Shown one piece after another: positions 23,965 to 31,229 of a DNA stretch of 37,264 nucleotides. Source of the DNA: UBA4421 sp002470275 (GTDB taxonomy: Bacteria; Pseudomonadota; Gammaproteobacteria; Pseudomonadales; Azotimanducaceae). The notes under the pieces were generated by a model. The model had not been told where the DNA came from, searched no databases, and was given only the letters and a program-made list of their open reading frames with translations. The position numbers and the translations under genes were made by a program. Position 1 is the stretch's first letter. Every line of letters begins with the position of its first letter. The stretch is from contig CAJXDR010000027.1 in NCBI GenBank assembly GCA_913052345.1, positions 1-37,264 on the forward strand. The letters are read 5' to 3'.

Positions 23965-24330
23965 CTAGGGGTTGGCCTTGGTGCGCTTGGGCTTCGCGGG
24001 CGTCTCGGTGGCCTCTGGCGTCATCATATCTTTCGCCGTGTCGAACGCGTCCTTCATGAGGGCGCTGGACTTGGTGTATGAGGACTTCATGATCTCACCG
24101 GTAACCTGATAGTTTTCCTTGGTGGCTTCCCAAAGTTCCTTGCTGTAATCCTTCTGAAGTTCCATCAACGCAGCGGGCGTGGTGGCAGAGGCCAGCTTCT
24201 CTTGGGCCGTTTGGGCCAGGGTCATACACTGGGAGTAATAGGCCGTGCTGCGCTCAAAGAGGCTCTTTGTCAGCTCCGCAGCATTTTGCGTCATTTCTTG
24301 CGTTAACTTCACCGTACCCTCTATGTTCAT
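23965..24330 (-). CDS. Phasin (PHA granule-associated protein)
   Basis: A 121-residue amphipathic helical protein, the size of small phasins. The helical body runs from TVKLTQEMTQNAAELTKS to YSKELWEATKENYQVTGEI, with few Pro or Gly. The tail, TPEATETPAKPKRTKANP, is Ala/Pro/Lys-rich, a common phasin ending that may bind nucleoid DNA. Phasins coat polyhydroxyalkanoate granules and limit their coalescence. It is divergent from phaR, whose product usually represses the phasin gene until polymer forms. AGGTAA precedes the ATG by eight bases. Confidence 0.88.
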   Translation of the reverse strand: MNIEGTVKLTQEMTQNAAELTKSLFERSTAYYSQCMTLAQTAQEKLASATTPAALMELQKDYSKELWEATKENYQVTGEIMKSSYTKSSALMKDAFDTAKDMMTPEATETPAKPKRTKANP

Positions 24331-24361
24331 ATGCGTGATTACCTGTTTGTCGGTTTAAGAA

Positions 24362-24376
24362 TGTTGCAGTGCACAA
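24362..24376. promoter_or_regulatory. Candidate PhaR operator between phasin and phaR
   Basis: TGTTGCAGTGCACAA contains two TGCA boxes (24365-24368 and 24370-24373) one base apart, with TTG/CAA at the edges. PhaR proteins are known to bind TGC/GCA-rich imperfect palindromes in phasin and phaR promoters. The site lies 32 bases upstream of the phasin ATG and 104 upstream of phaR, so it could control both. Binding is inferred, not shown. Confidence 0.4.
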
Positions 24377-24480
24377 AATTGTCACGTAGCGTTCGCCAGG
24401 TCAACCCCTTGGGGGATATTTGGCCGTTTTTTTTGTCTCTTCACTAAATTCGCGTCTCGTGGATACCAAGGAGCCCTTTC

Positions 24481-24879
24481 ATGCGTCAGTTTCGAAAATA
24501 TCCTAATCGCCGAATCTACGACTTGGATAACAGCAAATACGTCACGCTGGATGATCTGCTCAACTGGATCAACGCCGGTGCCAGCATTCACGTAGAGGAA
24601 GCAGAATCCGGTGAAGACCTAACTCAGGCCACCCTCATGCAGATCCTGTCCAAGGAGGAAAGCAGGCGGTCGTCGCCGTTGCTCACAAACTTAGCCTTGG
24701 AACAGCTCATTCGTTTTACGTCCAATCCCTATGCCGAAGCGGCATCCCAGTTTATCGAGCAAAGCCTGGAATTTATGGCCAGTGACAGCAATATCTTCAT
24801 GAAGGGATTCAAGCGTTCCGCCGAGTCGTCGCCCTTCAACGTCTTTAAAGCCTATGCCGACCTTTGGTCCAAAGAATGA
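24481..24879 (+). CDS. phaR: Polyhydroxyalkanoate synthesis repressor PhaR
   Basis: A 132-residue regulator. The conserved N-terminal DNA-binding domain is plain: RQFRKYPNRRIYDLDNSKYV, then TLDDLLNWINAG and EEAESGEDLTQATLMQIL. The C-terminal part, ending SSPFNVFKAYADLWSKE, matches the granule-binding accumulation-regulator region. PhaR represses phasin and its own gene and releases DNA when it binds nascent polymer. AAGGAG lies seven bases before the ATG. The last 28 bases overlap, on opposite strands, the end of the phaC gene. Confidence 0.93.
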   Translation: MRQFRKYPNRRIYDLDNSKYVTLDDLLNWINAGASIHVEEAESGEDLTQATLMQILSKEESRRSSPLLTNLALEQLIRFTSNPYAEAASQFIEQSLEFMASDSNIFMKGFKRSAESSPFNVFKAYADLWSKE

Positions 24880-26012
24880 GCCTGGCTAGTGGCGGTGCTG
24901 GCCGGCGCCCGCGTTAGCGCCGGTATCCAATTTGAGATTGCCTCGCTGATCGCGGCGTTAGCGTTGCGACTAACAAAGGCGCCAATGTGGCCTGCACGCA
25001 GCTCCAGCTCAGAATAGTGGCAGTCGCTGGGCACCTGGTCTCGGAGCGCCTTGCTCGCGGCAGGGGGCACAATGTGGTCATGTTTGGCAAAAATATTGAG
25101 CACCGGCATGCACAAATTCTGTAACAAAATCGCCTCGCCGTTCACTTCAAACGTGCCCTGCACCAGTTTGTTTTCGTGATAGAAATCAATCAGCCACTGT
25201 TTGGCCGCTTCAGCCGGGTGGTGAGGCCGGTCTAGAAGCCACTTTTCCATTCTTAAAAAGTTGAGCGCTGATTCCTTGGTGCCTGATACCGAGTCAACCA
25301 GGTCGACTCCGTACTTCTTGAGGCTATCCATGAGGGTCATTTCACGAAAAACGGCGCCGCTGAGATGACCGGGCAGACAGCCGTAGGCATCGATCATATC
25401 CGATAGCTGCTGGCGGCCAAGCTTCTGCATCATGGCGCTCAAGTAACCACGTTTCGCGGGCTCGGGCGATGCTTGATCGGCATGAAAATCGACCGGCGTC
25501 ACCGCGAGAATTAGAGACCCCACCTTGTCCGGATTGAGCGCGGCGTAACAGGCGGCAAAGGTACCCCCCTCGCAGACGCCGAAGATCGAAATTTTTTCCA
25601 GGTTGTGAGCGCCGCAGATATGATCGACGCAATCGCTCAGGTAGCGACCTACATAGTCGTCATAGCTCAACCAGCGATCAGACTTATTGGGATTGCCCCA
25701 GTCGACGATGTAGACCGTGTGGCCCTTAAGCAGCAGGTTTCGCACGACCGAGCGGTCTGTCTGCAGGTCGAGCATGCTATAGCGCCCGAACAAGCTATAG
25801 GTGATGAGGATGGGTTCCTGCTGTGAATCCTCTGCCCCCGTGATCGCCCGGTATTTGTAGAGCGTCACTTTATCAACGGTAAAGACCGAATCCTTGGGCG
25901 ATCCGCCCACGACGATGTCCGCATCAGTTATATCGATGAGGTTATCAATCCCACTCTGCACCTTAGACGAATAGTCCGCTACGTCGCCGATGTCCCAGAT
26001 TGCTTGATTCAT
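24852..26012 (-). CDS. phaC: Class III poly(3-hydroxyalkanoate) synthase subunit PhaC
   Basis: A 386-residue PHA synthase that polymerises hydroxyacyl-CoA into the storage polyester with release of CoA. The start is ATG 26012, which overlaps the stop of the phaE gene by four bases (ATGA). The catalytic triad is C147 in the lipase-box-like GVCEGG, D312 in KHDHIVP and H342 in GHIG, at positions expected of class III enzymes. LDLQTDRSVVRNLLLKGH is a class signature. It is some 30 residues longer than usual because of an Ala/Ser-rich tail (APASTATSQAHSLDQRSA). This tail is what overlaps the phaR 3' end. PhaC works only with its partner PhaE, encoded upstream. Confidence 0.94.
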   Translation of the reverse strand: MNQAIWDIGDVADYSSKVQSGIDNLIDITDADIVVGGSPKDSVFTVDKVTLYKYRAITGAEDSQQEPILITYSLFGRYSMLDLQTDRSVVRNLLLKGHTVYIVDWGNPNKSDRWLSYDDYVGRYLSDCVDHICGAHNLEKISIFGVCEGGTFAACYAALNPDKVGSLILAVTPVDFHADQASPEPAKRGYLSAMMQKLGRQQLSDMIDAYGCLPGHLSGAVFREMTLMDSLKKYGVDLVDSVSGTKESALNFLRMEKWLLDRPHHPAEAAKQWLIDFYHENKLVQGTFEVNGEAILLQNLCMPVLNIFAKHDHIVPPAASKALRDQVPSDCHYSELELRAGHIGAFVSRNANAAISEAISNWIPALTRAPASTATSQAHSLDQRSA

Positions 26013-26620
26013 GATTGCTGCTTCTTCATTGCCCAAATGTCTCTCTTCAGTTCGTGAACCGTCTTCGACAGGTCCTCGTATTCAGAGAGGGTTGGCATGT
26101 GGTTGTACTCTTGGAAGCTTTCCAGGAGCGCTCGATACTGTTTTTGAAAGCGGGTCAGGCAGGTCACGTATTCAGATTTAGCCGAGAGATAGGCCTCAGA
26201 GCGCTGCATTTCAACGATGTTCGTATCGATCACCTGGGGCCAATCTGATTCTGCACGATCTTTGGCCGGCTCTAGTTCAAGAGAGGTTAAATCCGCTTCG
26301 GCGAAGGCTGCTGTCGCTGCCTCAACGTTGAGCAGGTTAAGTTGGTTGATGGCCGCCATCAGTTCCATGTAGGCGCTGGTCATGGCCTTAAGTTTCAGAT
26401 CGAAGCCCATGAAGGTATCGAGCTTGGGGAAGTCGTGATCTGGGTCATCGCTAAAAACGAGCCGCTCGTAGTGCTCCATCAAGGTATTGAAGGAATGTTC
26501 GGTGGTGTCCCAGGGTGCACTAGGACGCGCCGGCTCAAACCAGCTGCCAGAGAAGGGGGCGTGTAAATCTCCCATGAACGTCGCCCACCTATCGAAAATA
26601 TTATCTTTGCCCGCGACCAC
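26009..26620 (-). CDS. phaE: Class III PHA synthase subunit PhaE
   Basis: A 203-residue partner of PhaC. It uses a GTG start at 26620 (MVAGKDNIFD) with AAAGG eight bases upstream; no ATG is well placed. Its C-terminal signature, NHMPTLSEYEDLSKTVHELKRDI and onward, ends in a Lys-rich tail and matches the PhaE ending that contacts PhaC. The middle is helical and poorly conserved, which is normal. At 203 residues it is much shorter than the roughly 350-residue PhaE of Allochromatium, so it belongs to the short PhaE forms. It overlaps phaC by four bases and is the first gene of the phaEC operon. Confidence 0.87.
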   Translation of the reverse strand: MVAGKDNIFDRWATFMGDLHAPFSGSWFEPARPSAPWDTTEHSFNTLMEHYERLVFSDDPDHDFPKLDTFMGFDLKLKAMTSAYMELMAAINQLNLLNVEAATAAFAEADLTSLELEPAKDRAESDWPQVIDTNIVEMQRSEAYLSAKSEYVTCLTRFQKQYRALLESFQEYNHMPTLSEYEDLSKTVHELKRDIWAMKKQQS

Positions 26621-26970
26621 TTTAGATGCCTTTCATTTGTCTACAAGGATCATGCTGATTTGCTGATCAATGCCCTGATTACTGGCGGATCTGCCCCAAA
26701 AGGGGGCGCACCGCTGGACCGGTTGCGAAAGTCTGAGTCAGCCAGCAGACTGCTTAATTGCTGGTGATGGCGCGGTTTCTAGGGTTTAAACCGTGGCTGA
26801 CGTTCAACAGTAGGCTCCATGTCAGGGGATTAAGCAGGTTCCGTGCCAATACGCCCTGTATAAGCAGGCCCAACTCTTGCATTGGTCTCCCAATGCGGGG
26901 GTTCCGACTAGGGCAGCGAAAGATGAATCCAAACTCATAAAATCTGGGAAAGGGTAGCCACAAAGGCCGA
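26621..26970. other. Gene-free divergent intergenic region with a hairpin
   Basis: It separates phaE (minus) from the patatin-like gene (plus). A perfect hairpin GCATTGG-TCTC-CCAATGC lies at 26879-26896, about 75 bases before the patatin ATG, and could be a leader structure. TAAGCAGG repeats at 26831 and 26861. I found no tRNA or convincing ORF and no clear promoter. Confidence 0.4.
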
Positions 26971-28350
26971 ATGAAATTCGATAGAGCACACGCGCCAGAC
27001 TATTTTCCGTGGGTCGACAGGCAGAGCATGCGGTCGTTTGACCACACGATTATAAAGTCCCGGCTGGATGAACTGAGGACGATCCGAAAGAAGGGCGATC
27101 CTAACGAACTGCTCTATTACTTCAGTGAGGGCATACACGGCAACATGGCGGGTATGGGCTCTCCGGAAATTTATGAGTCAGAGGACAACAACGAAGCCTT
27201 CGATCTGGTTAAGGCCTATGTTGATGAGGTGACCTTGGGACTCTCGCAAATTGCCGATTTCCCGGCGTCGGCCCTGTCAGACGCGGCAAAGCTGAATTTC
27301 CTCCAGCGAACATCCCAAGCCTATGGGCGGTGTGCGCTGATGCTCAGCGGAGCTGGCGCTATGGCGCCCTTCCATCTGGGCACCTGCACAGCCTTGGCTG
27401 CAGAGGGGTTGTTGCCCAACGTTATTTCTGGGTCTAGCGGTGGCGCGATCATTGCCTCCATCATCTGTACACGTAATGACGAGGAGCTTTGCACGTTGCT
27501 CCAGTCGGAAAAACTCTCAGAAATGTTCAACCTGGTGCACGCCACCTACGAAGAAAATACCAAGCTTTTGACGGGCGCCGATGTGGCAAAAATAATCGAT
27601 GCCTGGATTCCGGACATGACCTTTGCCGAGGCCTATGAGAAAACGGGTCGGCATTTGTGTATCTCTGTGGCACCCACGGAACTGCACCAGCAGTCAAGAA
27701 CCCTCAACTCTGTGACCACCCCCAACGTACTTCTGCGCGAATCCATACAGGCCTCCTGTGCAGTGCCAGGCTTTATGGAGCCGGTTAGGCTGATGGCCCG
27801 GGGCATAGACGGGACTAGAGTGCCCTACGTCAGCTCGAGAAGCTGGATAGACGGATCGGTAACGGACGACCTGCCCGCGGCTAGGCTGCGGAGGATATTT
27901 GGCTGCAACTTTTTTATCGCAAGCCAGACGAACCCTATGATTCTCTGGAGCCTGCAAGATCCCAACTCTGCCGGACCCATGAGCGACTGGATAAATTTTT
28001 GGCAGTCAGCTTCCAAGGAGTGGGTTAAGGCGTTTTATCCCCCGGCCCAGCGCATGGTCCAAAATATGTACCCGGTGAACCTCATGATGAGGATGTATTC
28101 CACCATCCTCACTCAGGACTACACGGCTGATGTAAACATCTTGCCAACCCAAAAATTTGTGAATCCAAACGCTATGCTCGAAATCATCCCGCCGGAAGCC
28201 GCCCTGGATTTAGTCAGGGACGGTGAGTCCAACAGCCTGGGTGAAATTCCACGCATAAAAAACTGTATTCAAATTGGCTTAAAAATCGACAGTTTAATTG
28301 CGGAGCTATCCAGTGCCAGCGCGGTGGATGAGCAGACGAGCACTGGCTAG
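26971..28350 (+). CDS. Patatin-like phospholipase/lipase with N-terminal DUF3336-like region
   Basis: A 459-residue patatin-fold acyl hydrolase. The Ser-Asp dyad is S156 in the elbow GSSGG and D294 in WIDGSVTDD. The oxyanion loop is LSGAGAMAPFHLG (126 onward). The roughly 120 N-terminal residues (RSRLDEL to YGRCALML) precede the core, as in the DUF3336 branch that also includes yeast Tgl3/4/5 lipases. These are usually intracellular; there is no signal peptide. The ribosome site is weak, so the start is less sure. It opens an operon with an alcohol dehydrogenase and an aldehyde dehydrogenase (gaps of 40 and 30 bases). Its likely substrate is a lipid, or a hydroxyalkanoate oligomer given the adjacent PHA genes (inference). 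Confidence 0.88.
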   Translation: MKFDRAHAPDYFPWVDRQSMRSFDHTIIKSRLDELRTIRKKGDPNELLYYFSEGIHGNMAGMGSPEIYESEDNNEAFDLVKAYVDEVTLGLSQIADFPASALSDAAKLNFLQRTSQAYGRCALMLSGAGAMAPFHLGTCTALAAEGLLPNVISGSSGGAIIASIICTRNDEELCTLLQSEKLSEMFNLVHATYEENTKLLTGADVAKIIDAWIPDMTFAEAYEKTGRHLCISVAPTELHQQSRTLNSVTTPNVLLRESIQASCAVPGFMEPVRLMARGIDGTRVPYVSSRSWIDGSVTDDLPAARLRRIFGCNFFIASQTNPMILWSLQDPNSAGPMSDWINFWQSASKEWVKAFYPPAQRMVQNMYPVNLMMRMYSTILTQDYTADVNILPTQKFVNPNAMLEIIPPEAALDLVRDGESNSLGEIPRIKNCIQIGLKIDSLIAELSSASAVDEQTSTG

Positions 28351-28390
28351 GCCGAAGCTAAGGACATGAATAGATTGACCGGGAAAACCC

Positions 28391-29557
28391 ATGAACACAT
28401 TTGAATTTTCGACCTGCAGCTCGCTTATGTGTGGCGTTGATGCCATTCAGGAACTGCCCGACCTGCTCAAGCGCCTGGCCGTGGAAAGAGCCCTTATCGT
28501 GACCGACCCGGGGCTGATGACAACGGGGATCGTGGACCGGGTGGCCGCCCTGTTTGACGCAAGCGCAACTGATGTCACCATTTACTCCGAGGTTGAGGCC
28601 GACCCTCCAGAGGCCGTTGTTCTGCGCGCGGCGCAGTTCGCTAGGGAAGCCAAGATCACCGGGGTGATCGGGCTGGGCGGCGGAAGTTCGCTAGATGTGG
28701 CGAAGCTGATCTCGGTGCTCGCCTGCAGTGATCACGACCTCAACGAGCTGCTTAAATCCATTTATGGCATCGACCTGATTACTGGCCCCAGGCTGCCGTT
28801 AATCCAGGTGCCGACGACGGCGGGCACCGGTTCAGAGGTGACGCCTATTTCCATCGTCACGACGGGGGAGGCGCAGAAGACGGGCATCGTTTCCAAACGC
28901 CTACTGCCAGACTACGCGATCTTGGACGCACAGCTCACCGTTGGTCTGCCGGCCCATGTCACGGCCGCTACGGGTGTTGACGCCATGGTGCATGCCATTG
29001 AAGCCTATAGTTCCAAAAACAAAAAAAATCCCTACTCAGACATGCTCGCCAAACAGGCGCTGCAGATGCTTTCGAGGAACATTCGCAGAGTCGTTCAAGA
29101 CGGCAGCGATCTAGCGGCGCGTCAAGAAATGCTGCTGGGGTCCATGCTGGCAGGCCAGGCCTTCGCCAATGCGCCCGTTGCGGCCGTGCACGCGTTGGCC
29201 TACCCGCTGGGCGGACACTTCCATGTGCCTCATGGCTTGAGCAACTCTCTGGTCTTGCCTCCAGTCCTGCGCTTTAACGCTAAGGTTGTCCCTGGCCTCT
29301 ACGCAGAGTTGCTGGACGTAATAAAGCCTGACCACGCGCCTTCCTCAACCAAGGAAAAGTGCGATCAGTTCATCATGGAGCTGGAATCCATTATCGACGA
29401 TGTGGCTCTTCCGAAAACTTTGCGCGAATGTGGGGTGGGTCGCCAAGACCTACCAACCCTGGCAAGCGATGCCATGCTTCAGCAAAGGCTGCTGATCAAT
29501 AATCCCGTGGCGGTAAATGAACAAGACGCGCTTGAAATATACAACAGTATTTATTAG
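28391..29557 (+). CDS. Iron-containing alcohol dehydrogenase
   Basis: A 388-residue group III alcohol dehydrogenase. The NAD(P)-binding motif is GLGGGSSLDVAK (residues 95-105), and PTTAGTGSEVTP follows. The metal ligands D197, H201, H267 and H281 are all present (GVDAMVHAIEAY and AAVHALAYPLGGHFHVPHG). The length is normal. In this family the alcohols include ethanol, 1,3-propanediol, methanol and 4-hydroxybutyrate. Pairing with a succinate-semialdehyde-type aldehyde dehydrogenase 30 bases downstream favours a hydroxy acid such as 4-hydroxybutyrate, but the specificity is not proven. It is the middle gene of the patatin operon. Confidence 0.92.
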   Translation: MNTFEFSTCSSLMCGVDAIQELPDLLKRLAVERALIVTDPGLMTTGIVDRVAALFDASATDVTIYSEVEADPPEAVVLRAAQFAREAKITGVIGLGGGSSLDVAKLISVLACSDHDLNELLKSIYGIDLITGPRLPLIQVPTTAGTGSEVTPISIVTTGEAQKTGIVSKRLLPDYAILDAQLTVGLPAHVTAATGVDAMVHAIEAYSSKNKKNPYSDMLAKQALQMLSRNIRRVVQDGSDLAARQEMLLGSMLAGQAFANAPVAAVHALAYPLGGHFHVPHGLSNSLVLPPVLRFNAKVVPGLYAELLDVIKPDHAPSSTKEKCDQFIMELESIIDDVALPKTLRECGVGRQDLPTLASDAMLQQRLLINNPVAVNEQDALEIYNSIY

Positions 29558-29587
29558 TAATTTGTCCTCAACAGAAAGTATGTAGAC

Positions 29588-31063
29588 ATGACGGAACAAG
29601 AAATCCCAAGCCTCAGCCAATACGATTTTTTGCAAACCGACGCACTGATCGACGGCCACTGGCAAGCTGCCATGGATGGTACAACCTTCGCTGTGGATAA
29701 CCCCGCAACCGGGGAAATCATCGCCCAGGTGGCCAACTGCGGCGCCCAAGAAACCAGGCTCGCGATCACCGCAGCCGCCAATGCACAGGCAGCCTGGGCC
29801 CAGGTGCCGGCCAAGCAGAAGTCAAGGCTGCTGAGGGCCTGGTTTGACCTGATCATCGCGAACGAAAACGAACTTGCCTATCTGCTGACCCTGGAGCAGG
29901 GCAAGCCCATGGCGGAAGCCCTTGGGGAAGTGCGCTACGGGGCCAGCTATGTGGAGTGGTTTAGCGAGGAGGTGAAACGGATTTATGGCGACGTCATACC
30001 GGCCCCAGGGATCGACAAAAGAATAGTAACCCTCAAACAACCTGTTGGCGTAGTTGCCTGCATTACGCCCTGGAATTTCCCCAACGCCATGTTGGCAAGA
30101 AAGATCGCGCCAGCCCTCGCCGCCGGGTGTACCGTGGTGTGCAAGCCTGCCAATGAAACCCCTCTGTCCGCTTTGGCCCTGGGCTATTACGCTATTGAGG
30201 CCGGCATTCCTCCGGGTGTGATTAATATGCTTTGCGGGAAGACGGCGGAAATCGGCGACGAGCTAACCAGCAGTCCCGAGGTTAGAAAGCTTACCTTTAC
30301 CGGTTCGACTCAGGTCGGAAAGATGCTCACCGCCGCGTGTTCGCAAACAATGAAGCGAACGTCAATGGAGCTGGGCGGCAACGCCCCCTTTATCGTCTTC
30401 TCGGACGCAAATTTAGATGCAGCCATGGACGGGGTCATGGCTTCAAAATTTCGCAACAGCGGCCAAACCTGTGTTTGCGCGAACCGGATTCTGGTCTCTG
30501 CCGACATATTGGATGTATTTATCGAAAAGCTGTTAGCGCGTTTGGAGAAAGCGGTGGTTGGTCATGGCGTCGCGCCGGAAACCACCATCGGCCCGCTCAT
30601 ACACCGGCAGGCAGTAGAGAAGGTCGAAGGGCTGGTAGAACGTGCCATCGACCAGGGTGCCGTGCCTCTGACAGCGCTCGATAAAGCAACCCCCGCCGGT
30701 AATTTCGTGGCCCCGGTGGTGCTCAAAGATGTGACGCCCGAGATGGAAATCTTCAGCGCGGAAATCTTCGGGCCGGTGGCGTCCCTGGTGAGTTTTTCCG
30801 ATTATGAGCAAGCCATAGCCCTGGCCAATCAGACCACGGCGGGCTTGGCCGCCTACGTTTACACCACGGACCCTCAGACCATGATTAGGGCCAGCGAGCA
30901 ACTTGAGTACGGCATTGTGGGTATCAATGAAGGCATCATCTCAAACGAGATGGCGCCCTTCGGCGGCATGAAGGAGTCCGGCCACGGCCGAGAGGGATCC
31001 AAATATGGTCTGGATGACTACCTGGATATTAAGTACATCTGCCTGGGTGGTCTGGGGCCATAG
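29588..31063 (+). CDS. NAD(P)-dependent succinate-semialdehyde-type aldehyde dehydrogenase
   Basis: A 491-residue aldehyde dehydrogenase of the GabD/SSADH group. The catalytic Cys is C295 (SGQTCVCANR), the general base E261 (MELGGNAPF) and the oxyanion Asn N163 (TPWNFPNAM). The extra Cys two residues after C295 is the redox-sensitive pair known from GabD. FTGSTQVGK binds the cofactor, and EGIISNEMAPFGGMKESGHGREG is the GabD-type ending. It would oxidise succinate semialdehyde, or a related semialdehyde, to the acid with NAD(P)+. The alcohol dehydrogenase upstream could supply that semialdehyde. It is the last gene of the operon; the 166 bases after it hold no clear terminator. Confidence 0.9.
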   Translation: MTEQEIPSLSQYDFLQTDALIDGHWQAAMDGTTFAVDNPATGEIIAQVANCGAQETRLAITAAANAQAAWAQVPAKQKSRLLRAWFDLIIANENELAYLLTLEQGKPMAEALGEVRYGASYVEWFSEEVKRIYGDVIPAPGIDKRIVTLKQPVGVVACITPWNFPNAMLARKIAPALAAGCTVVCKPANETPLSALALGYYAIEAGIPPGVINMLCGKTAEIGDELTSSPEVRKLTFTGSTQVGKMLTAACSQTMKRTSMELGGNAPFIVFSDANLDAAMDGVMASKFRNSGQTCVCANRILVSADILDVFIEKLLARLEKAVVGHGVAPETTIGPLIHRQAVEKVEGLVERAIDQGAVPLTALDKATPAGNFVAPVVLKDVTPEMEIFSAEIFGPVASLVSFSDYEQAIALANQTTAGLAAYVYTTDPQTMIRASEQLEYGIVGINEGIISNEMAPFGGMKESGHGREGSKYGLDDYLDIKYICLGGLGP

Positions 31064-31229
31064 GCAGAGCGATCACCGCGCGGCCAGGTCGCCGGGCTGA
31101 ACCCACCACTCAGATTAGGTAAATAGCAAACCCTGGGTTTCTGCTTTGCCCTTGGTTTCGCTAAAGTCCTCATCCAGTCACGATAACTCGCAGCCAGCTC
31201 GACAGTCTGGCATCCACAGGGCATAAATC

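Noticed and set aside
24404..24440. CCCCTTGGGG followed by T8, resembling a terminator
   Set aside because: The stem has a two-base loop and does not lead into the T run, and no plus-strand gene lies upstream that it could terminate.
26880..26930. Possible tRNA-like sequence (hairpin followed by GGGGGTTCCGACTAGGG)
   Set aside because: The T-loop lacks TTCRANY, and no D-arm, acceptor pairing or CCA end could be fitted.
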